Numbered from the stretch's first letter, positions 1 through 10,433 are shown. The stretch is 64,000 nt of DNA from Nostoc commune NIES-4072 (GCF_003113895.1 NZ_BDUD01000001.1:186001-250000), one strand, 5' to 3'. The notes: generated by a model from the letters alone, not told the origin. Made by a program: numbers and translations.

Positions 1-221
1 GCGAGATTCCTAGAATATTTGACCGATTTTATCGTGTGCGTACAACAGCAAATGAAGATTATGGTGGTGCTGGGTTGGGGTTAACAATTGTACAGCAATT
101 GCTGGTGCGCTCTGGCGGTTCTATTTCTGTGAAAAGTAAATTATATGAAGGTTCCACATTTACAGTGCAACTGCCAAGCGTTGGCGATACCCCAAAAGCG
201 ATCGCAATAGAAAATGAGTGA
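1..221 (+). CDS. sensor histidine kinase, C-terminal end (partial)
   Basis: Open in frame 3 from the left window edge. The visible part is the end of a HATPase_c domain: IPRIFDRFYRV (F box region) followed by GGAGLGLTIVQQLL (G2 box, ATP lid) and a final strand ending in TVQLP. This is the ATP-binding end of a two-component histidine kinase. The sensor part and the phospho-accepting His lie outside the window, so the signal cannot be named. A GTG at 36 is an internal codon, not a start, because the F-box residues lie upstream of it. Confidence 0.85.
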   Translation, partial: EIPRIFDRFYRVRTTANEDYGGAGLGLTIVQQLLVRSGGSISVKSKLYEGSTFTVQLPSVGDTPKAIAIENE

Positions 222-421
222 TCATTTACAATTATCCCCTGAGTTAACTTTGTGATGCTATAGCAATCCTATTTGAGTTATGAAAATTTTAGTTATTAGT
301 CATTAGTACCAATGGCTAATGACTAATAACTAGATTTACCCACGGCAATTCAATAAAACGAGCGTAGGCGTAGCCCGCCGCAGGCATCGCACAAGCGTGT
401 CACAAAGACTTACGATGATTC
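222..421. other. intergenic region with short repeats
   Basis: No gene is visible. It holds a TTAGTCATTAGT / ACTAATGACTAA type inverted repeat near 290-332 and a GCGTAGGCGTAGCCCGCCGC palindromic dispersed repeat near 362-390, both of kinds common in Nostoc intergenic DNA. Confidence 0.6.
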
Positions 422-1090
422 TTAGCTAGAAGTTTTTGGTAGCGCGGCGCTAATTTGGCGGAGCATCATAACTTGCCAATAAGGTACAGGAGCCAGCAAT
501 ACAGTACCAGTTCCCTCAAAAGTATTGACGATAAACTCACCAGAAGTCATCGAACCTAAAAGAGATTTGGTAGCTTTTTCAACGCGATAATTTAAGGTAC
601 TTGTGCGAGCTATGGCAAAATTTCCATCCACAACTAATCGGTCATTTCGCAAATTTATTACTTCTACAGGGCCTTGTGCTGCCATCACTACTGTACCCCT
701 GCCTTTAACTTTTGTTTGAAACAATCCCTCGCCACCAATTAAGCCTGATACAAATTTGTTGCGTTCAACTCCTACTTCTACAGTGCCATCACTAGCCCAA
801 TAAGCGCCACTATCTAAAATCCATTCACTACCGTCTAATTCTAAAATGTGATATCCCGATAACGAAGGCTCTAAATATAATTCACCAGTGCCTGTATATG
901 TAGGACGGAAAATATTTTCTCCCGTGGCTAGGGATTTTAAAAACCCGCCTGCTGAAGGAGCTTTAGATTGCATCTGAATGTTGCCACGTATATAGTACAT
1001 AGCACCAGATTCAGTTCGGACTGTTTCGTTTTGTAAAGTTACCTTGACTAAACGTAAGCTTTCTTTCTCTATTACTTCAAAACCTGCCAT
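422..1090 (-). CDS. AIM24 / TIGR00266 family protein
   Basis: 222 residues, close to the usual length of the AIM24 (formerly DUF124) family. The sequence is a glycine-rich beta-strand repeat protein with typical elements: ESGAMYYI near residue 27, GGFLKSLATGENIF near 48, GTVVMAAQGPVEVINL near 130 and a C-terminal GTVLLAPV. In bacteria the family is cytoplasmic, trimeric and of unknown biochemical role; in yeast AIM24 supports mitochondrial inner membrane organisation. There is no signal peptide or membrane segment. It is transcribed alone; the downstream side is the repeat-bearing gap at 222-421. Family call is firm, function is open. Confidence 0.85.
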   Translation of the reverse strand: MAGFEVIEKESLRLVKVTLQNETVRTESGAMYYIRGNIQMQSKAPSAGGFLKSLATGENIFRPTYTGTGELYLEPSLSGYHILELDGSEWILDSGAYWASDGTVEVGVERNKFVSGLIGGEGLFQTKVKGRGTVVMAAQGPVEVINLRNDRLVVDGNFAIARTSTLNYRVEKATKSLLGSMTSGEFIVNTFEGTGTVLLAPVPYWQVMMLRQISAALPKTSS

Positions 1091-1520
1091 AATTTTCCTT
1101 TTAATGTTTGCAGAAAGGTGTTCTTGGCTCTTAACTAGAATTTATATACATTGTTGCCATCTATTTTTACAGATGGCAAGTCAGAAAAATTTAATCAGAT
1201 TGTTAAACAAAGTCTATTTGATGAAAATGAATTATCTGTGTTCAAAAAAAATAGGTCAACCTAATTAAACATAAAATCCTTAGTAAATAGATCCCCGAAT
1301 TCTCTGAAAAGTTGGGGATCTATTGTTGTGTTTTATATCTACTCATCTACTGTTTAATTTAGCGTGAGTTCTACGGGTTATATTGTGTCCGCATAAATTA
1401 GTCGAATAAAAAGATATCTCCCTAGCTTTACTACGTAAAACCAGGGAGAGGTTTGTCGAACTCAGGTTAATTTAGAGTGAATATTTATAATTTTGAAAAA
1501 TAGTTGATGAATCTTCACTC
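1091..1520. other. intergenic region with a hairpin and AT-rich DNA
   Basis: Lies between two minus-strand genes. Contains an inverted repeat AGATCCCC / GGGGATCT (1289-1321) that resembles hairpins at 18869 and 50448, and a second hairpin at 1408-1449 listed as a terminator. The short plus-strand reading frame 1044-1268 overlaps the AIM24 gene start and has no recognisable features. Confidence 0.5.
1408..1449 (-). terminator. probable terminator of the histidine kinase gene
   Basis: On the minus strand a stem TCTCCCT/AGGGAGA closes a 19-nt loop and is followed by a short T-rich run (the As at 1408-1412). It lies about 70 bases past the stop of the upstream kinase gene. The loop is long, so strength is uncertain. 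Confidence 0.4.
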
Positions 1521-2981
1521 TTAAGCTTTAGCTCCAAATTGATGTTTATTGCTAACTTCTAGAGGGAGGAAAATCGTCAAAACTTCCCCATAGTGTGGAC
1601 GCTGGCGCACAATCAATTTACCGCCGATCGCTTGAAACAAATGCTTGGTTGCGGCGATATTCAAACTAATCGTACCCGTTTCTGGTTGGAACATCAGCAA
1701 TTGACCTAGAGCTTTGCGAATTGGTGGGGTTGCAGGTATAGCGGCTTTACTTGAATCTTTGCATCCAAATTGGGGTGATAATTGTAACTTTAGTTGATCT
1801 CCCGCCGGAATGACTTGTACTTGAATATGGCTACCAGCAGGTAAGCTGCGAGTGAAATTCTCTATCAAACCAGTGAGTACCTGATCTAGTATCATGGGAT
1901 TACTCACCACAGTTGGTAGTTGCTGGGGTAAAACGACATTTAAAGTTAAGCTCCGCCGATGCGCGGCTTGTTCCCAACGGGGAATGCTCTGTTGCAACAC
2001 TTGATCCAAAGACATCGGCGTAAGTTGAGTTTTTGGCGATTTTGCTGAAGTAGTAGTTTCCAATTCTGCTGCCTTAAACAGCAACTCCATGCGGTCAATT
2101 TGTTCGGTACACTCGTGATCGATAATTTTTAAACGATTGATCACGCTAGCATCTAAGTCTCGCCGCTTCAGCAGCAGACGAGTCATGGTGCGAATAGTTG
2201 TTAAAGGTGTGCGGACTTCGTGAGCGAAAGCTTGGAGTAATTCTACATCAGGATTTGGGCATTGGGCATTGGGCATTGGGCATGGGTTATTTTCTTTGTC
2301 TTCCTTGTCTCCAGTTCCTACTAAAGATTCCTTAGTTTCTTCTGCTTCTGTTAATTCTTGAAGCAACAACTGGCTAAACTGAATCATGATGCCGCAATCT
2401 GGCGCAACCATAGAATACTTTTGTACTAAAGTATCTAGACGGGCAAAAAAGTCTGGATTAGCCAGCATTACCCTTGCTCCTAGCGATCGCCAAGCTTGCT
2501 GCACTACCTCTGGTTCAAAAGAGAATGAAAAAGTTTTTTTACCGTTTTTGTGGGTTGCTAAAACCAGTACTAAACTAAATTTATCTGTAAAAACCAAGCA
2601 AAACTGCTCTGCACCTAGTGGATCGGCAGGTAATAAAGAAAGTACCGATTCATGGGGAGCGATTTCTTCATTTACAGACGCGATTGCATCTGGCATCTGA
2701 AATGGCATCAGCGCCAAAGGGTTAAATGGTTTTGCGGTAAAAGTTACTGTTTGTAATCTTTGAGTCAGTTTTGGCTGACTAAACAAAGGTGCTGGTGCAG
2801 CTAAAACTAATCCTTGGCTTGTATCAACCCAAGCAGATGCTAAAGTATTTAATAGCAAATGTTCTGTCGCTGCTAGGCTGACACGCCACTGCCGCTCTGC
2901 TTTAGCAGGTGAACATTCAGCTACACTTGATTGATTTTCAGCCAAGATTTCGCTCAGACTTGGCAACATCCATTTATACAC
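1521..2981 (-). CDS. sensor histidine kinase
   Basis: 486 residues. The N-terminal 230 residues have no recognised motif apart from GAF-like features (inference). A HisKA domain follows with the H box AFAHEVRTPLTTIRTM, putting the phospho-accepting His at about residue 254. The C-terminal half is a HATPase-like fold whose G boxes are weak: the usual DNGxG and GxGLGL motifs are not evident, and the last strand region reads TISLNIAATKHLFQAIGGKL. It may therefore be a degenerate kinase. No membrane segment is seen, so it is probably soluble. Residues ~232-245, just before the H box, are encoded by an intergenic-type heptamer repeat (see 2251-2286). The neighbour upstream is a second kinase in the same direction. 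Confidence 0.8.
   Translation of the reverse strand: MYKWMLPSLSEILAENQSSVAECSPAKAERQWRVSLAATEHLLLNTLASAWVDTSQGLVLAAPAPLFSQPKLTQRLQTVTFTAKPFNPLALMPFQMPDAIASVNEEIAPHESVLSLLPADPLGAEQFCLVFTDKFSLVLVLATHKNGKKTFSFSFEPEVVQQAWRSLGARVMLANPDFFARLDTLVQKYSMVAPDCGIMIQFSQLLLQELTEAEETKESLVGTGDKEDKENNPCPMPNAQCPNPDVELLQAFAHEVRTPLTTIRTMTRLLLKRRDLDASVINRLKIIDHECTEQIDRMELLFKAAELETTTSAKSPKTQLTPMSLDQVLQQSIPRWEQAAHRRSLTLNVVLPQQLPTVVSNPMILDQVLTGLIENFTRSLPAGSHIQVQVIPAGDQLKLQLSPQFGCKDSSKAAIPATPPIRKALGQLLMFQPETGTISLNIAATKHLFQAIGGKLIVRQRPHYGEVLTIFLPLEVSNKHQFGAKA
2251..2286. repeat. TTGGGCA heptamer repeat inside a kinase gene
   Basis: Four to five copies of the 7-base unit TTGGGCA, the same unit that occurs between genes at 34740-34765 and 58367-58385. 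Here it lies inside the histidine kinase coding sequence and is translated (minus strand) as a Pro/Asn/Cys-rich stretch, NPCPMPNAQCPNP, in the linker before the HisKA domain. The frame is kept. Confidence 0.85.
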
Positions 2982-3174
2982 AGGCTTTCACCCCTTAATT
3001 CAAGAGCGACTAACAGCGTCTAGGGTAGACATTTCACTACTACCTAAGAGGTTATAGCTATTTGCGTAGTGGCGACAGTGGTAGAACCGAACAATTCGGG
3101 CGCAATTTCCCCTCTAAGTGCGATGTCTACTACGGGCTACGCCTACGCAGTTATAGGTTGAAAAACAGTTGTAC

Positions 3175-4896
3175 TTATTTTGTTACCGAATTATGGCGAT
3201 CGCAGGTTAATGATTCTGCTGATTTCGCTTCTCGAATCGGGATTGCAATTACAAACTCTGCACCCTGTCCCAGTGATGAAATGCATTGCAAAGATCCACC
3301 ATGCTTTTCAGTAATTATCTGGTAGCTGATCGATAATCCCATACCAGTTCCCCTACCAACTGGTTTTGTAGTGAAAAAAGGATCAAATAAACGCGACTGG
3401 ATTTCTTCTGGAATTCCTGCTCCATTATCAGCAATCCGAATGACGGCATTTTCATTTACCTGTTCAGAATAAATGCGAATCAAGGGATATGGACAAAGTT
3501 CTTTTTGGAAACACTCTTCTAAAGCATCGATTGCATTTGCCAAGAGGTTCATAAATACCTGATTCATTTGCCCTGCAAAACACTGAATCTTAGGTATTTC
3601 ACCATACTCTTTGACCACTTGAATTTGAGGGCGATTATTTTGTGCCTTAAGACGGTGTTGCAAAATTAACAGGGTACTGTCGATTCCTTCATGCAAATCA
3701 GCCGTTTTAAACTCAGCTTCATCCAAGCGAGAGAAAATTCGTAAACCGAGAACAATTTCCCGGATGCGTTTAGCCCCCATCTTCATAGAGGACAACATCT
3801 TAGGTAAATCTTCTATTAAGTACTCAATATCTGCTTCTTCGTGAGCATTTTTAATTTCTGGCTCTGGGTTGGGATAATAATTTTGATAAAGCTTAATTAA
3901 CAATAGCAACTGTTGAATATAATCATCAGTGTACTGAATGTTACCGTAGATAAAATTAACCGGATTGTTGATTTCATGGGCAACTCCCGCCACTAATTGA
4001 CCCAGACTCGACATTTTTTCAGATTGAATTAATTGAATTTGGGTTTTTTGCAGGTCTTTCAGAGCTTGCTGAAGTTCTGCTTCTGCTTGCTGACGCTCAA
4101 CAATCTCGTCTCGCAATTGTTCGTTGGCATTGACCAACTCATCTCTGGAATGTTGCAGATCATCTGCCATTTTGTTGAAGGAAGTCGCTAACTCGCCAAT
4201 CTCATCCTGGGAGTGAATATAAACTCTGGTATCCAGCTTACCTTCAGTCAGATTTACCACAGCTTGCTGGAGTTGTTTAATCGGTTTTGAAATGCTTCTA
4301 GAGATCAAATAGCCTACTAATAGTGCCAGTATGCCACATACCAAACTGATAATCGACGTGGCAACAATATTTTTATAGGCTGTTGCTAGGGCTGCTTTAT
4401 AAAGCGGTGTATATTCTAGAATGACTGCACCAATTGTTTCACCCTTGCCAGTTTTAAAAGGAACAGCAATCAATCGAATCCCCTTTGGGTACTCAGGGCT
4501 GAACTCAATATATGATCTTGGTATATCATCTTGAATAGTTTTACCAACTTCATTATTACGATCGTGATCTAATCGCGTACCAATGTCTTCTGGAACTACA
4601 TCTGCCAAAATGATTTTATTGCGGTCTACAATCTCCAGATCGCGCTGACGTTTCTTGTGTAGCGAGATAACATGCTCTTGCAATTCGGCTAGCATTTTAT
4701 CTCGCGATCCAATTTCGTGGTATTCATCAAGTTCATGACTTACGAAATATCCCACTAGTCCAGCAACTTCTTCAGCCTCTTGTTGAGCAATATACTTAGC
4801 TATCTTCAATTGTTGATGAGCATTAATCGCACCAGTAATTACTGAGAGAGCAGCTATTCCTAGAATTCCCGAAATTAATTTCTGACTAATTTTCAT
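3175..4896 (-). CDS. membrane sensor histidine kinase with HAMP domain
   Basis: 573 residues. Order: an N-terminal membrane segment (about 8-28), an extracytoplasmic sensor region to about 170 (PAS/dCache-like by position), a second membrane segment ([17 protein letters not shown]), a HAMP linker starting at [15 protein letters not shown], a coiled coil, then HisKA with [18 protein letters not shown] (His ~307) and HATPase_c with [10 protein letters not shown] (N box), DNGAGIP (G1) and [14 protein letters not shown] (G2). All catalytic boxes are intact, so this should be an active kinase. The HEINNPV form of the H box is typical of cyanobacterial multi-sensor kinases. No response regulator is adjacent; the signal is unknown. 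Confidence 0.92.
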   Translation of the reverse strand: MKISQKLISGILGIAALSVITGAINAHQQLKIAKYIAQQEAEEVAGLVGYFVSHELDEYHEIGSRDKMLAELQEHVISLHKKRQRDLEIVDRNKIILADVVPEDIGTRLDHDRNNEVGKTIQDDIPRSYIEFSPEYPKGIRLIAVPFKTGKGETIGAVILEYTPLYKAALATAYKNIVATSIISLVCGILALLVGYLISRSISKPIKQLQQAVVNLTEGKLDTRVYIHSQDEIGELATSFNKMADDLQHSRDELVNANEQLRDEIVERQQAEAELQQALKDLQKTQIQLIQSEKMSSLGQLVAGVAHEINNPVNFIYGNIQYTDDYIQQLLLLIKLYQNYYPNPEPEIKNAHEEADIEYLIEDLPKMLSSMKMGAKRIREIVLGLRIFSRLDEAEFKTADLHEGIDSTLLILQHRLKAQNNRPQIQVVKEYGEIPKIQCFAGQMNQVFMNLLANAIDALEECFQKELCPYPLIRIYSEQVNENAVIRIADNGAGIPEEIQSRLFDPFFTTKPVGRGTGMGLSISYQIITEKHGGSLQCISSLGQGAEFVIAIPIREAKSAESLTCDRHNSVTK

Positions 4897-5116
4897 TCTT
4901 TGCTCGAAACCTCAAGTGCTGACTACTGCGCTAATTCAGTTTTGGGGAGTTTGCCCTGATTTTAAAATTCCCAGATATGTGCCTGAAAGCTACAGAGTCA
5001 ACAGCCATTAGTCAAATCTTTAATCTAGAGCTATCCGCCGTCGGCGATGCCTACGGCTGGCTACGCCTACGCATTTTTTTGAGTAGATTAACAATAGACC
5101 ATCTCAAAGGCAGTTT

Positions 5117-5935
5117 ATGAATTCTTTTGATTCAGTTGAAGATTTGGTACTAGTTGCTGGTGCGACTGGTGGAGTGGGGCAACTCGTAGTAGGCAAGTTA
5201 CTAGAAAAGGGTTTGAAAGTTCGTGTCCTAACACGCAATGCCGCAAAAGCCGAAGAAATGTTTAATCGGAGAGTAGAAATTGCCGTTGGTGACATCCGCC
5301 AGCCAGCTACACTACCAGCCGCAACACAAAATGTCAGCCACATCATCAGCTGTACTGGAACCACTGCCTTTCCCTCTGCGCGATGGGAGTTTGAGCAATC
5401 CCCAAACTTGATTGAATGGGGAATTACTTTCCTTAACCCCAAATCTAGTGAAGCAAAAGCAAAGAATAGTCCGGCAAAGGTCGATGCCGAAGGTGTGAGC
5501 AACCTAGTGGCAGCAGCACCCCGCAATTTAAAGCGGTTCGTTTTCGTCTCTTCTTGCGGAATTGAGCGTAAAAATCAGTTTCCTTTTAGTGTTCTTAATG
5601 CTTTTGGCGTGTTGGATGCCAAACAAAAAGGCGAAGAGTCCATTATTAACTCAGGATTACCCTACACCATTATCCGCCCAGGACGCCTGATTGACGGGCC
5701 ATATACCTCATACGACCTCAACACCCTACTGAAAGCAAAAACTGGAGGTAAATACGGTGTTGTCGTAGGCACTGGGGATACGCTTTCAGGTGATACCAGC
5801 CGAATTGATGTAGCAAACGCTTGTGTAGAATGCCTTTTACACCCAAGTAGTTCCAGGAAAATTTTTGAAATAGTCAACCAGGGACAAAGGCCGCCTGTAA
5901 TTAACTGGGAAACTCTTTTTTCTAAGATTGAGTAA
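5117..5935 (+). CDS. atypical SDR / NmrA-like NAD(P)-binding protein
   Basis: 272 residues. The N-terminal Rossmann motif LVAGATGGVGQLVVGKLL (about 12-30) binds NAD(P), with VRVLTRNAAKAEEMF giving the following basic NADP-type loop. The middle reads RFVFVSSCGIE and the later PYTIIRPGRLIDGP is typical of atypical short-chain dehydrogenases (NmrA / SDR_a5 group, relatives of plant At5g02240). The classical YxxxK is not evident in the usual place. Substrate unknown. A second member of this family, fused to a CIA30 domain, lies at 36604. The ATG at 5117 has the Rossmann motif at the expected distance. Confidence 0.85.
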   Translation: MNSFDSVEDLVLVAGATGGVGQLVVGKLLEKGLKVRVLTRNAAKAEEMFNRRVEIAVGDIRQPATLPAATQNVSHIISCTGTTAFPSARWEFEQSPNLIEWGITFLNPKSSEAKAKNSPAKVDAEGVSNLVAAAPRNLKRFVFVSSCGIERKNQFPFSVLNAFGVLDAKQKGEESIINSGLPYTIIRPGRLIDGPYTSYDLNTLLKAKTGGKYGVVVGTGDTLSGDTSRIDVANACVECLLHPSSSRKIFEIVNQGQRPPVINWETLFSKIE

Positions 5936-6459
5936 GTGCTGAGTCGTATTTTCTCCAATGCCCAATGCCCAATACCAAAATATTGACGATTAATACAGAA
6001 TTCCTGAGGCAATGCTTGCGGTGGGCTATGACGCTCGATGACTCGCTAACGCTTCGCTATCGGCGTCGCACCCTTTAGTTTTGTTCTATTTTCGGTACTT
6101 TTGTAACTTATTACCTCTAAAGGCGGCAAACACGACTCTACCGTTACGGTTCACCCTAATTACTGAAAGTATTAATTCCCATACATTAGACAGAGTGAAG
6201 GCAATAAATCCATGAAATAACTAAAAAAACTATTTAGTTAGTTTAACCGTCCTAAGCAAGGTTCGGGAAACCACCCTTCATGGACTGGCTAACACTAAGC
6301 TTCAGTATATATATCAGCATATCTGGAGTTTTAACCCCAGAAAAGCCAAAACAAAGGTATTCATGCTGAACTGGCTGATTTATTGACCTTATTGGTTCAA
6401 AATTTAGTCCTTTATATTCTCATTCATTCATTTGTAGTTATACGGAGCCAGCACCTAAA
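5936..6459. other. dnaK upstream region
   Basis: Begins with CAATGCC heptamer repeats (5955-5975) and a dispersed palindromic repeat around 6030-6070. From about 6120 the DNA is unique and probably holds the dnaK promoter and a long leader, including an inverted repeat AACTAA/TTAGTT near 6217-6241. A CIRCE operator (TTAGCACTC-N9-GAGTGCTAA) was looked for and not found. Confidence 0.5.
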
Positions 6460-8364
6460 ATGGCAAAAGTAGTTGGAATTGACTTAGGAACAACGAACTC
6501 CTGCGTAGCAGTAATGGAAGGTGGTAAACCCACAGTAATTGCTAATGCTGAAGGTTTTCGGACAACGCCATCAGTAGTCGCATTTGCGAAAAATGGCGAC
6601 AACTTGGTTGGTCAAATCGCCAAGCGCCAAGCGGTGATGAACCCCGAAAATACGTTTTACTCAGTCAAACGCTTTATCGGACGCCGCTTCGAGGAAGTGA
6701 GTAACGAAGCTACGGAAGTTTCTTACAAAGTCCTCAGCAGCAACGGCAATGTCAAATTAGATTGTCCGATAGCTGGTAAACCGTTTGCTCCTGAAGAAAT
6801 TTCTGCAAAAGTTCTTCGCAAACTAGTTGAAGACGCCAGCAAATACCTGGGTGAAACTGTAACCCAAGCTGTAATCACTGTTCCCGCATACTTCAACGAC
6901 TCGCAACGCCAAGCAACAAAAGACGCTGGTAAAATTGCCGGGATTGAAGTTCTACGGATTATCAACGAGCCTACAGCTGCTTCTCTGGCTTATGGATTTG
7001 ACAAGAAGAGTAACGAAACCATCCTCGTGTTTGACCTTGGTGGTGGTACCTTCGACGTATCCGTGCTGGAAGTAGGAGATGGAGTTTTTGAAGTACTAGC
7101 CACATCTGGTGATACCCACCTTGGTGGTGACGACTTCGATAAAAAAATAGTTGACTTCTTAGCTGAAAAGTTCAGAAAAGCCGAAGGTATTGACCTGCGG
7201 AAAGATAAGCAAGCTTTACAACGTCTGACTGAAGCGGCAGAAAAAGCCAAAATTGAGCTTTCTAGCGTTAGCCAAGCAGAAATCAACCTACCATTCATCA
7301 CTGCTACCCAGGATGGGCCCAAGCACCTGGATACAACCCTGACTCGCGCTCAGTTTGAAGAACTTTGCTCTGACTTAATCGACCGTTGCCGTATTCCTGT
7401 GGAAAACGCCCTTCGGGATGCCAAGTTAAACAAAGGCGATATTGATGAAGTGGTGTTAGTTGGTGGTTCTACGCGCATTCCCGCAGTCCAACAGATTGTG
7501 AAGCAGGTATTGGGTAAAGACCCCAACCAAACCGTCAACCCTGATGAAGTCGTAGCAGTTGGTGCAGCTATTCAAGCTGGGGTACTAGCTGGTGATGTAA
7601 CTGGCATCTTGCTGTTAGACGTGACACCGCTATCTTTGGGTGTTGAAACATTGGGCGGCGTGATGACCAAAATTATCCCCCGCAACACTACAATTCCTAC
7701 CAAAAAATCGGAAGTCTTCTCCACTGCTGTGGATGGACAGACCAACGTAGAAATTCATGTCCTTCAAGGTGAACGCGAATTCTCTAACGATAACAAGAGC
7801 TTAGGAACCTTCCGTCTGGATGGTATTCCTCCTGCACCACGTGGCGTTCCTCAAATTGAAGTGGTGTTCGACATTGACGCCAACGGTATCCTAAACGTTA
7901 CCGCTAAGGATAAAGGTACTGGTAAAGAACAGTCCATCAGCATAACCGGCGCTTCCACCCTGGATAAATCTGACGTTGACCGGATGGTTAGAGAAGCTGA
8001 ACAAAACGCTTCATCTGACAAAGAACGGCGTGAGAAGATTGAACGCAAGAACCAAGCCGACTCTTTGGCATACCAAGCTGAGAAGCAGTTACAAGAATTG
8101 GGCGATAAAGTTCCCGATGCTGACAAGACCAAAGTCGAAGGTTTGGTGAAAGAACTGCGAGAAGCAGTTGCTAAAGAAGACGATGAGCAAATCAAAAAGC
8201 TCACCCCAGAATTGCAACAAGCGTTATTTGCTGTTGGTAGCAATATTTATCAACAAGCTGGTGGCGGTGCTACACCTGGTGCTGAACCCCAAGATGGTGG
8301 TTCCACATCTAGTTCTGGTAGCGGCGACGATGTAATTGACGCTGATTTTACAGAGAGCAAATAA
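6460..8364 (+). CDS. dnaK: molecular chaperone DnaK (Hsp70)
   Basis: 634 residues, full length. Signature elements: [19 protein letters not shown] at the N-terminus (phosphate 1), [20 protein letters not shown] and [31 protein letters not shown] (phosphate 2), [15 protein letters not shown] (adenosine) and the substrate-binding domain start [17 protein letters not shown]. The lid ends in [12 protein letters not shown] after a Gly/Ser-rich linker, as in cyanobacterial DnaK paralogues. It refolds proteins with DnaJ and GrpE, neither of which is adjacent. It stands alone with its own terminator. Cyanobacteria carry several dnaK genes; this one has the general DnaK2-like form, but which paralogue it is cannot be settled here. 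Confidence 0.98.
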   Translation: MAKVVGIDLGTTNSCVAVMEGGKPTVIANAEGFRTTPSVVAFAKNGDNLVGQIAKRQAVMNPENTFYSVKRFIGRRFEEVSNEATEVSYKVLSSNGNVKLDCPIAGKPFAPEEISAKVLRKLVEDASKYLGETVTQAVITVPAYFNDSQRQATKDAGKIAGIEVLRIINEPTAASLAYGFDKKSNETILVFDLGGGTFDVSVLEVGDGVFEVLATSGDTHLGGDDFDKKIVDFLAEKFRKAEGIDLRKDKQALQRLTEAAEKAKIELSSVSQAEINLPFITATQDGPKHLDTTLTRAQFEELCSDLIDRCRIPVENALRDAKLNKGDIDEVVLVGGSTRIPAVQQIVKQVLGKDPNQTVNPDEVVAVGAAIQAGVLAGDVTGILLLDVTPLSLGVETLGGVMTKIIPRNTTIPTKKSEVFSTAVDGQTNVEIHVLQGEREFSNDNKSLGTFRLDGIPPAPRGVPQIEVVFDIDANGILNVTAKDKGTGKEQSISITGASTLDKSDVDRMVREAEQNASSDKERREKIERKNQADSLAYQAEKQLQELGDKVPDADKTKVEGLVKELREAVAKEDDEQIKKLTPELQQALFAVGSNIYQQAGGGATPGAEPQDGGSTSSSGSGDDVIDADFTESK

Positions 8365-8410
8365 TTCCCCTACTTCTTTTGGGAAGATTATTTAGTCCCA
8401 CCTCATATTA

Positions 8411-8447
8411 CCCACTCAGGCAAATCCCTGAGTGGGGATTTTTTTTT
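8411..8447 (+). terminator. dnaK intrinsic terminator
   Basis: Perfect 10-bp stem CCCACTCAGG/CCTGAGTGGG with a 6-nt loop CAAATC, followed by GA and nine Ts. It starts 47 bases after the dnaK stop. A textbook rho-independent terminator. Confidence 0.95.
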
Positions 8448-8451
8448 AGGA

Positions 8452-8469
8452 GACGCGATTAATCGCGTC
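8452..8469. repeat. 18-bp perfect palindrome
   Basis: GACGCGATTAATCGCGTC is a perfect palindrome directly after the dnaK terminator, followed by TGTACAGG. This unit is of a dispersed repeat type seen in Nostoc genomes. Confidence 0.7.
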
Positions 8470-8570
8470 TGTACAGGAGTTAGGAGTTAGAGTAGAACTA
8501 ATATTGGTAACTCTTAATCTTAATTCTTAACTTTATTCCTAACTCCTCACTCTCAACTTCTAACTCCCTT

Positions 8571-9206
8571 ATGCCATATCCACAAGCACCTTGGACACTT
8601 CAGGGCTATGCTATCCAAACTCTACATTTGGTAAATGTTGACCAAGTGCGCCCTTTGATTCCCTTAGAGTTAGAAATTATTTCTGTCTGGCCTGGTAAAA
8701 CTCTCGCTAGCGTGTATTTATCTCATTATGGGTCAGGCTCGGTACTGGAGTACAGTGAGTTAATTGTTGCCCCATCTGTAGTTAATTACCAAAGAAAAAT
8801 TGGTGGTTGGGTTTCCCACATTTATGTAGATAATGTTGATTCAGTGGCTGGTGGCCGAGAAATTTGGGGACTACCAAAGGAACTAGCTGAGTTTACCTGG
8901 GAACAAGAAAAGTTTGTTACTGTGCATCAGGAAAACCGGAAGCTGTGTAGTCTTAACTATAATCAACAAAGCTTGGCATGGAGACAGTGGTTAACTGCTT
9001 CTGCTTTCAGCGCCAAGGGTGGTGATTTGCTGATATTCCCTGCTGAATTTGAGTCTGTGTTGGGTTTGATTAGTTCTAAGTTAGAAATCCCTCCCGAAAG
9101 TCCTTTTTTTGGAATAGGTTTAGGTCAGCCTTGGTTAACTGTGCGTTGTGAGCAGATGAGTTTGCGGATTGATGCGCCAAAGGTTGTAGGACAGATGGCT
9201 ATCTAG
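8571..9206 (+). CDS. acetoacetate decarboxylase-like (ADC superfamily) protein
   Basis: 211 residues. The segment AGGREIWGLPKELAEFTW (about 91-108) matches the active-site region of the acetoacetate decarboxylase superfamily, in which the Lys of the GxPK motif lies near the Schiff-base lysine. The protein is shorter than true acetoacetate decarboxylase (about 245 residues), and cyanobacterial members have no demonstrated substrate. No signal peptide. It stands alone between dnaK and a membrane protein. The superfamily is supported by the motif; the reaction is not established. Confidence 0.75.
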   Translation: MPYPQAPWTLQGYAIQTLHLVNVDQVRPLIPLELEIISVWPGKTLASVYLSHYGSGSVLEYSELIVAPSVVNYQRKIGGWVSHIYVDNVDSVAGGREIWGLPKELAEFTWEQEKFVTVHQENRKLCSLNYNQQSLAWRQWLTASAFSAKGGDLLIFPAEFESVLGLISSKLEIPPESPFFGIGLGQPWLTVRCEQMSLRIDAPKVVGQMAI

Positions 9207-9291
9207 TCCACTGTGGCGGAAGTTTGCCTACTTTTGTTATTTGGAAGTTCCTAAATAAGAAAAAAGTCAGAAAAATCTTTCTACCCAAACC

Positions 9292-9366
9292 GGGGTATGA
9301 GTAGCATTCGCGCAGAAAACCGGGTTAAGAAATATTACATGGTTAATACAAGTATGTTTAAAAGCT
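9292..9366. repeat. 75-bp inverted repeat, left copy
   Basis: The 75 bases starting GGGGTATGAGTAGCATTCGC recur as the reverse complement at 10601-10675 with about 4 differences (roughly 95% identity by eye). The two copies bracket the membrane-protein gene at 9531-10433. The surrounding gap 9207-9530 shows nothing else. Confidence 0.85.
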
Positions 9367-9530
9367 GAAACCCTTATTTTCTCGTTGTAGTAGTGACTTG
9401 ATGATAAGCAGAGCGTCAATGACCTTAGTTATGGATAAAATCTTTATCTGATAAAGCCTTCAAGCTTATCCCAGTTTTCGGTTCGCCTGTTACTCAAGCC
9501 CCTTTCCTTAGTCTCTAGTCCCTAGCTCCT

Positions 9531-10433
9531 ATGCTTCCAAATCTTACGCAGCAGTTTAATATTGGTAATATTGTTAGCCTTGCTAGCTATTTATATCGTT
9601 CAAATTTCAAAAGATTTTCTCGCTTATCATTATTTGCCCATTTATGGCTAATAGTCCCTATTTATGGATGGGCAAAATTTTATGCGTTCGCTGGTTTAAT
9701 TTCCCGTTTAGCGTTTAGTGAAATTAATGGTGAGCCTGAAAGCTCAAAAGTTGCAAAAATTCAGATTAAAAAAAGATTTTGGCAGTTTCTCATAACTGCA
9801 ATTCTAGTTATATTAATATGTTTACTACAATTTTTTCTTTTTTACATTGCAATTTCAATAATTGCCGGAATAATCTATGGAATATTAGCAACAGTTTTTG
9901 GTGCCATATCTCAACCAATCAATAAAGCAAATCCCTTTGAAAATACTATATTTAGAATCATCATTATTCCGATAGCTATAGCTATTTATTCCAGCCCTCT
10001 GTGGTTTTACTCACGTTTCTTCATTACTGATTTACCTCTAGCAATAGAAGATGATACTAACTCCATTGGCGCAATTAAGAGAAGTAGACAACTAAGCAAG
10101 GGTTTAACATGGCGGATTATTGCCATTATACTCGTATCATTTGTAATTACTTTACCTATACAAATTTTAGGATGGTTGATTTATAGTATAGGATTCAATA
10201 TTTTAATACGACTAATCTCCCTATTTTTATCTGGAACTTGGGCTAATGAAAATAAAATGTTTATCAGTATATTACCACTGATGATTTCAATTTTAATCAA
10301 TGGCACTATATTGATGCCCTTTTGGCAATCTATTAAATCTGTAGTTTACTATGACATTATTTGTTGTCGAGAAGGTTTTGATTTAAAAATACGCGATCGC
10401 ACTATTGAACTAACATCTGATTGGAATAAATAA
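9531..10433 (+). CDS. multi-pass membrane protein of unknown function
   Basis: 300 residues with about five to six hydrophobic segments (for example LFAHLWLIVPIYGWAKFYAF, ITAILVILICLLQFFLFYIA, IIIIPIAIAIYSSPLWFY, IIAIILVSFVITLPIQILG and ILPLMISILINGTILMPFW). The end reads YYDIICCREGFDLKIRDR, which resembles the tail of GDPDase_memb/YciC-type membrane domain proteins (YYD-x-R-x-EGFDL). AT-rich codon use compared with dnaK. It sits between two inverted 75-bp repeats. Function unknown. Confidence 0.75.
   Translation: MLPNLTQQFNIGNIVSLASYLYRSNFKRFSRLSLFAHLWLIVPIYGWAKFYAFAGLISRLAFSEINGEPESSKVAKIQIKKRFWQFLITAILVILICLLQFFLFYIAISIIAGIIYGILATVFGAISQPINKANPFENTIFRIIIIPIAIAIYSSPLWFYSRFFITDLPLAIEDDTNSIGAIKRSRQLSKGLTWRIIAIILVSFVITLPIQILGWLIYSIGFNILIRLISLFLSGTWANENKMFISILPLMISILINGTILMPFWQSIKSVVYYDIICCREGFDLKIRDRTIELTSDWNK

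Noticed and set aside
5936..6459. CIRCE heat-shock operator before dnaK
   Set aside because: No TTAGCACTC-N9-GAGTGCTAA pattern found on either strand.
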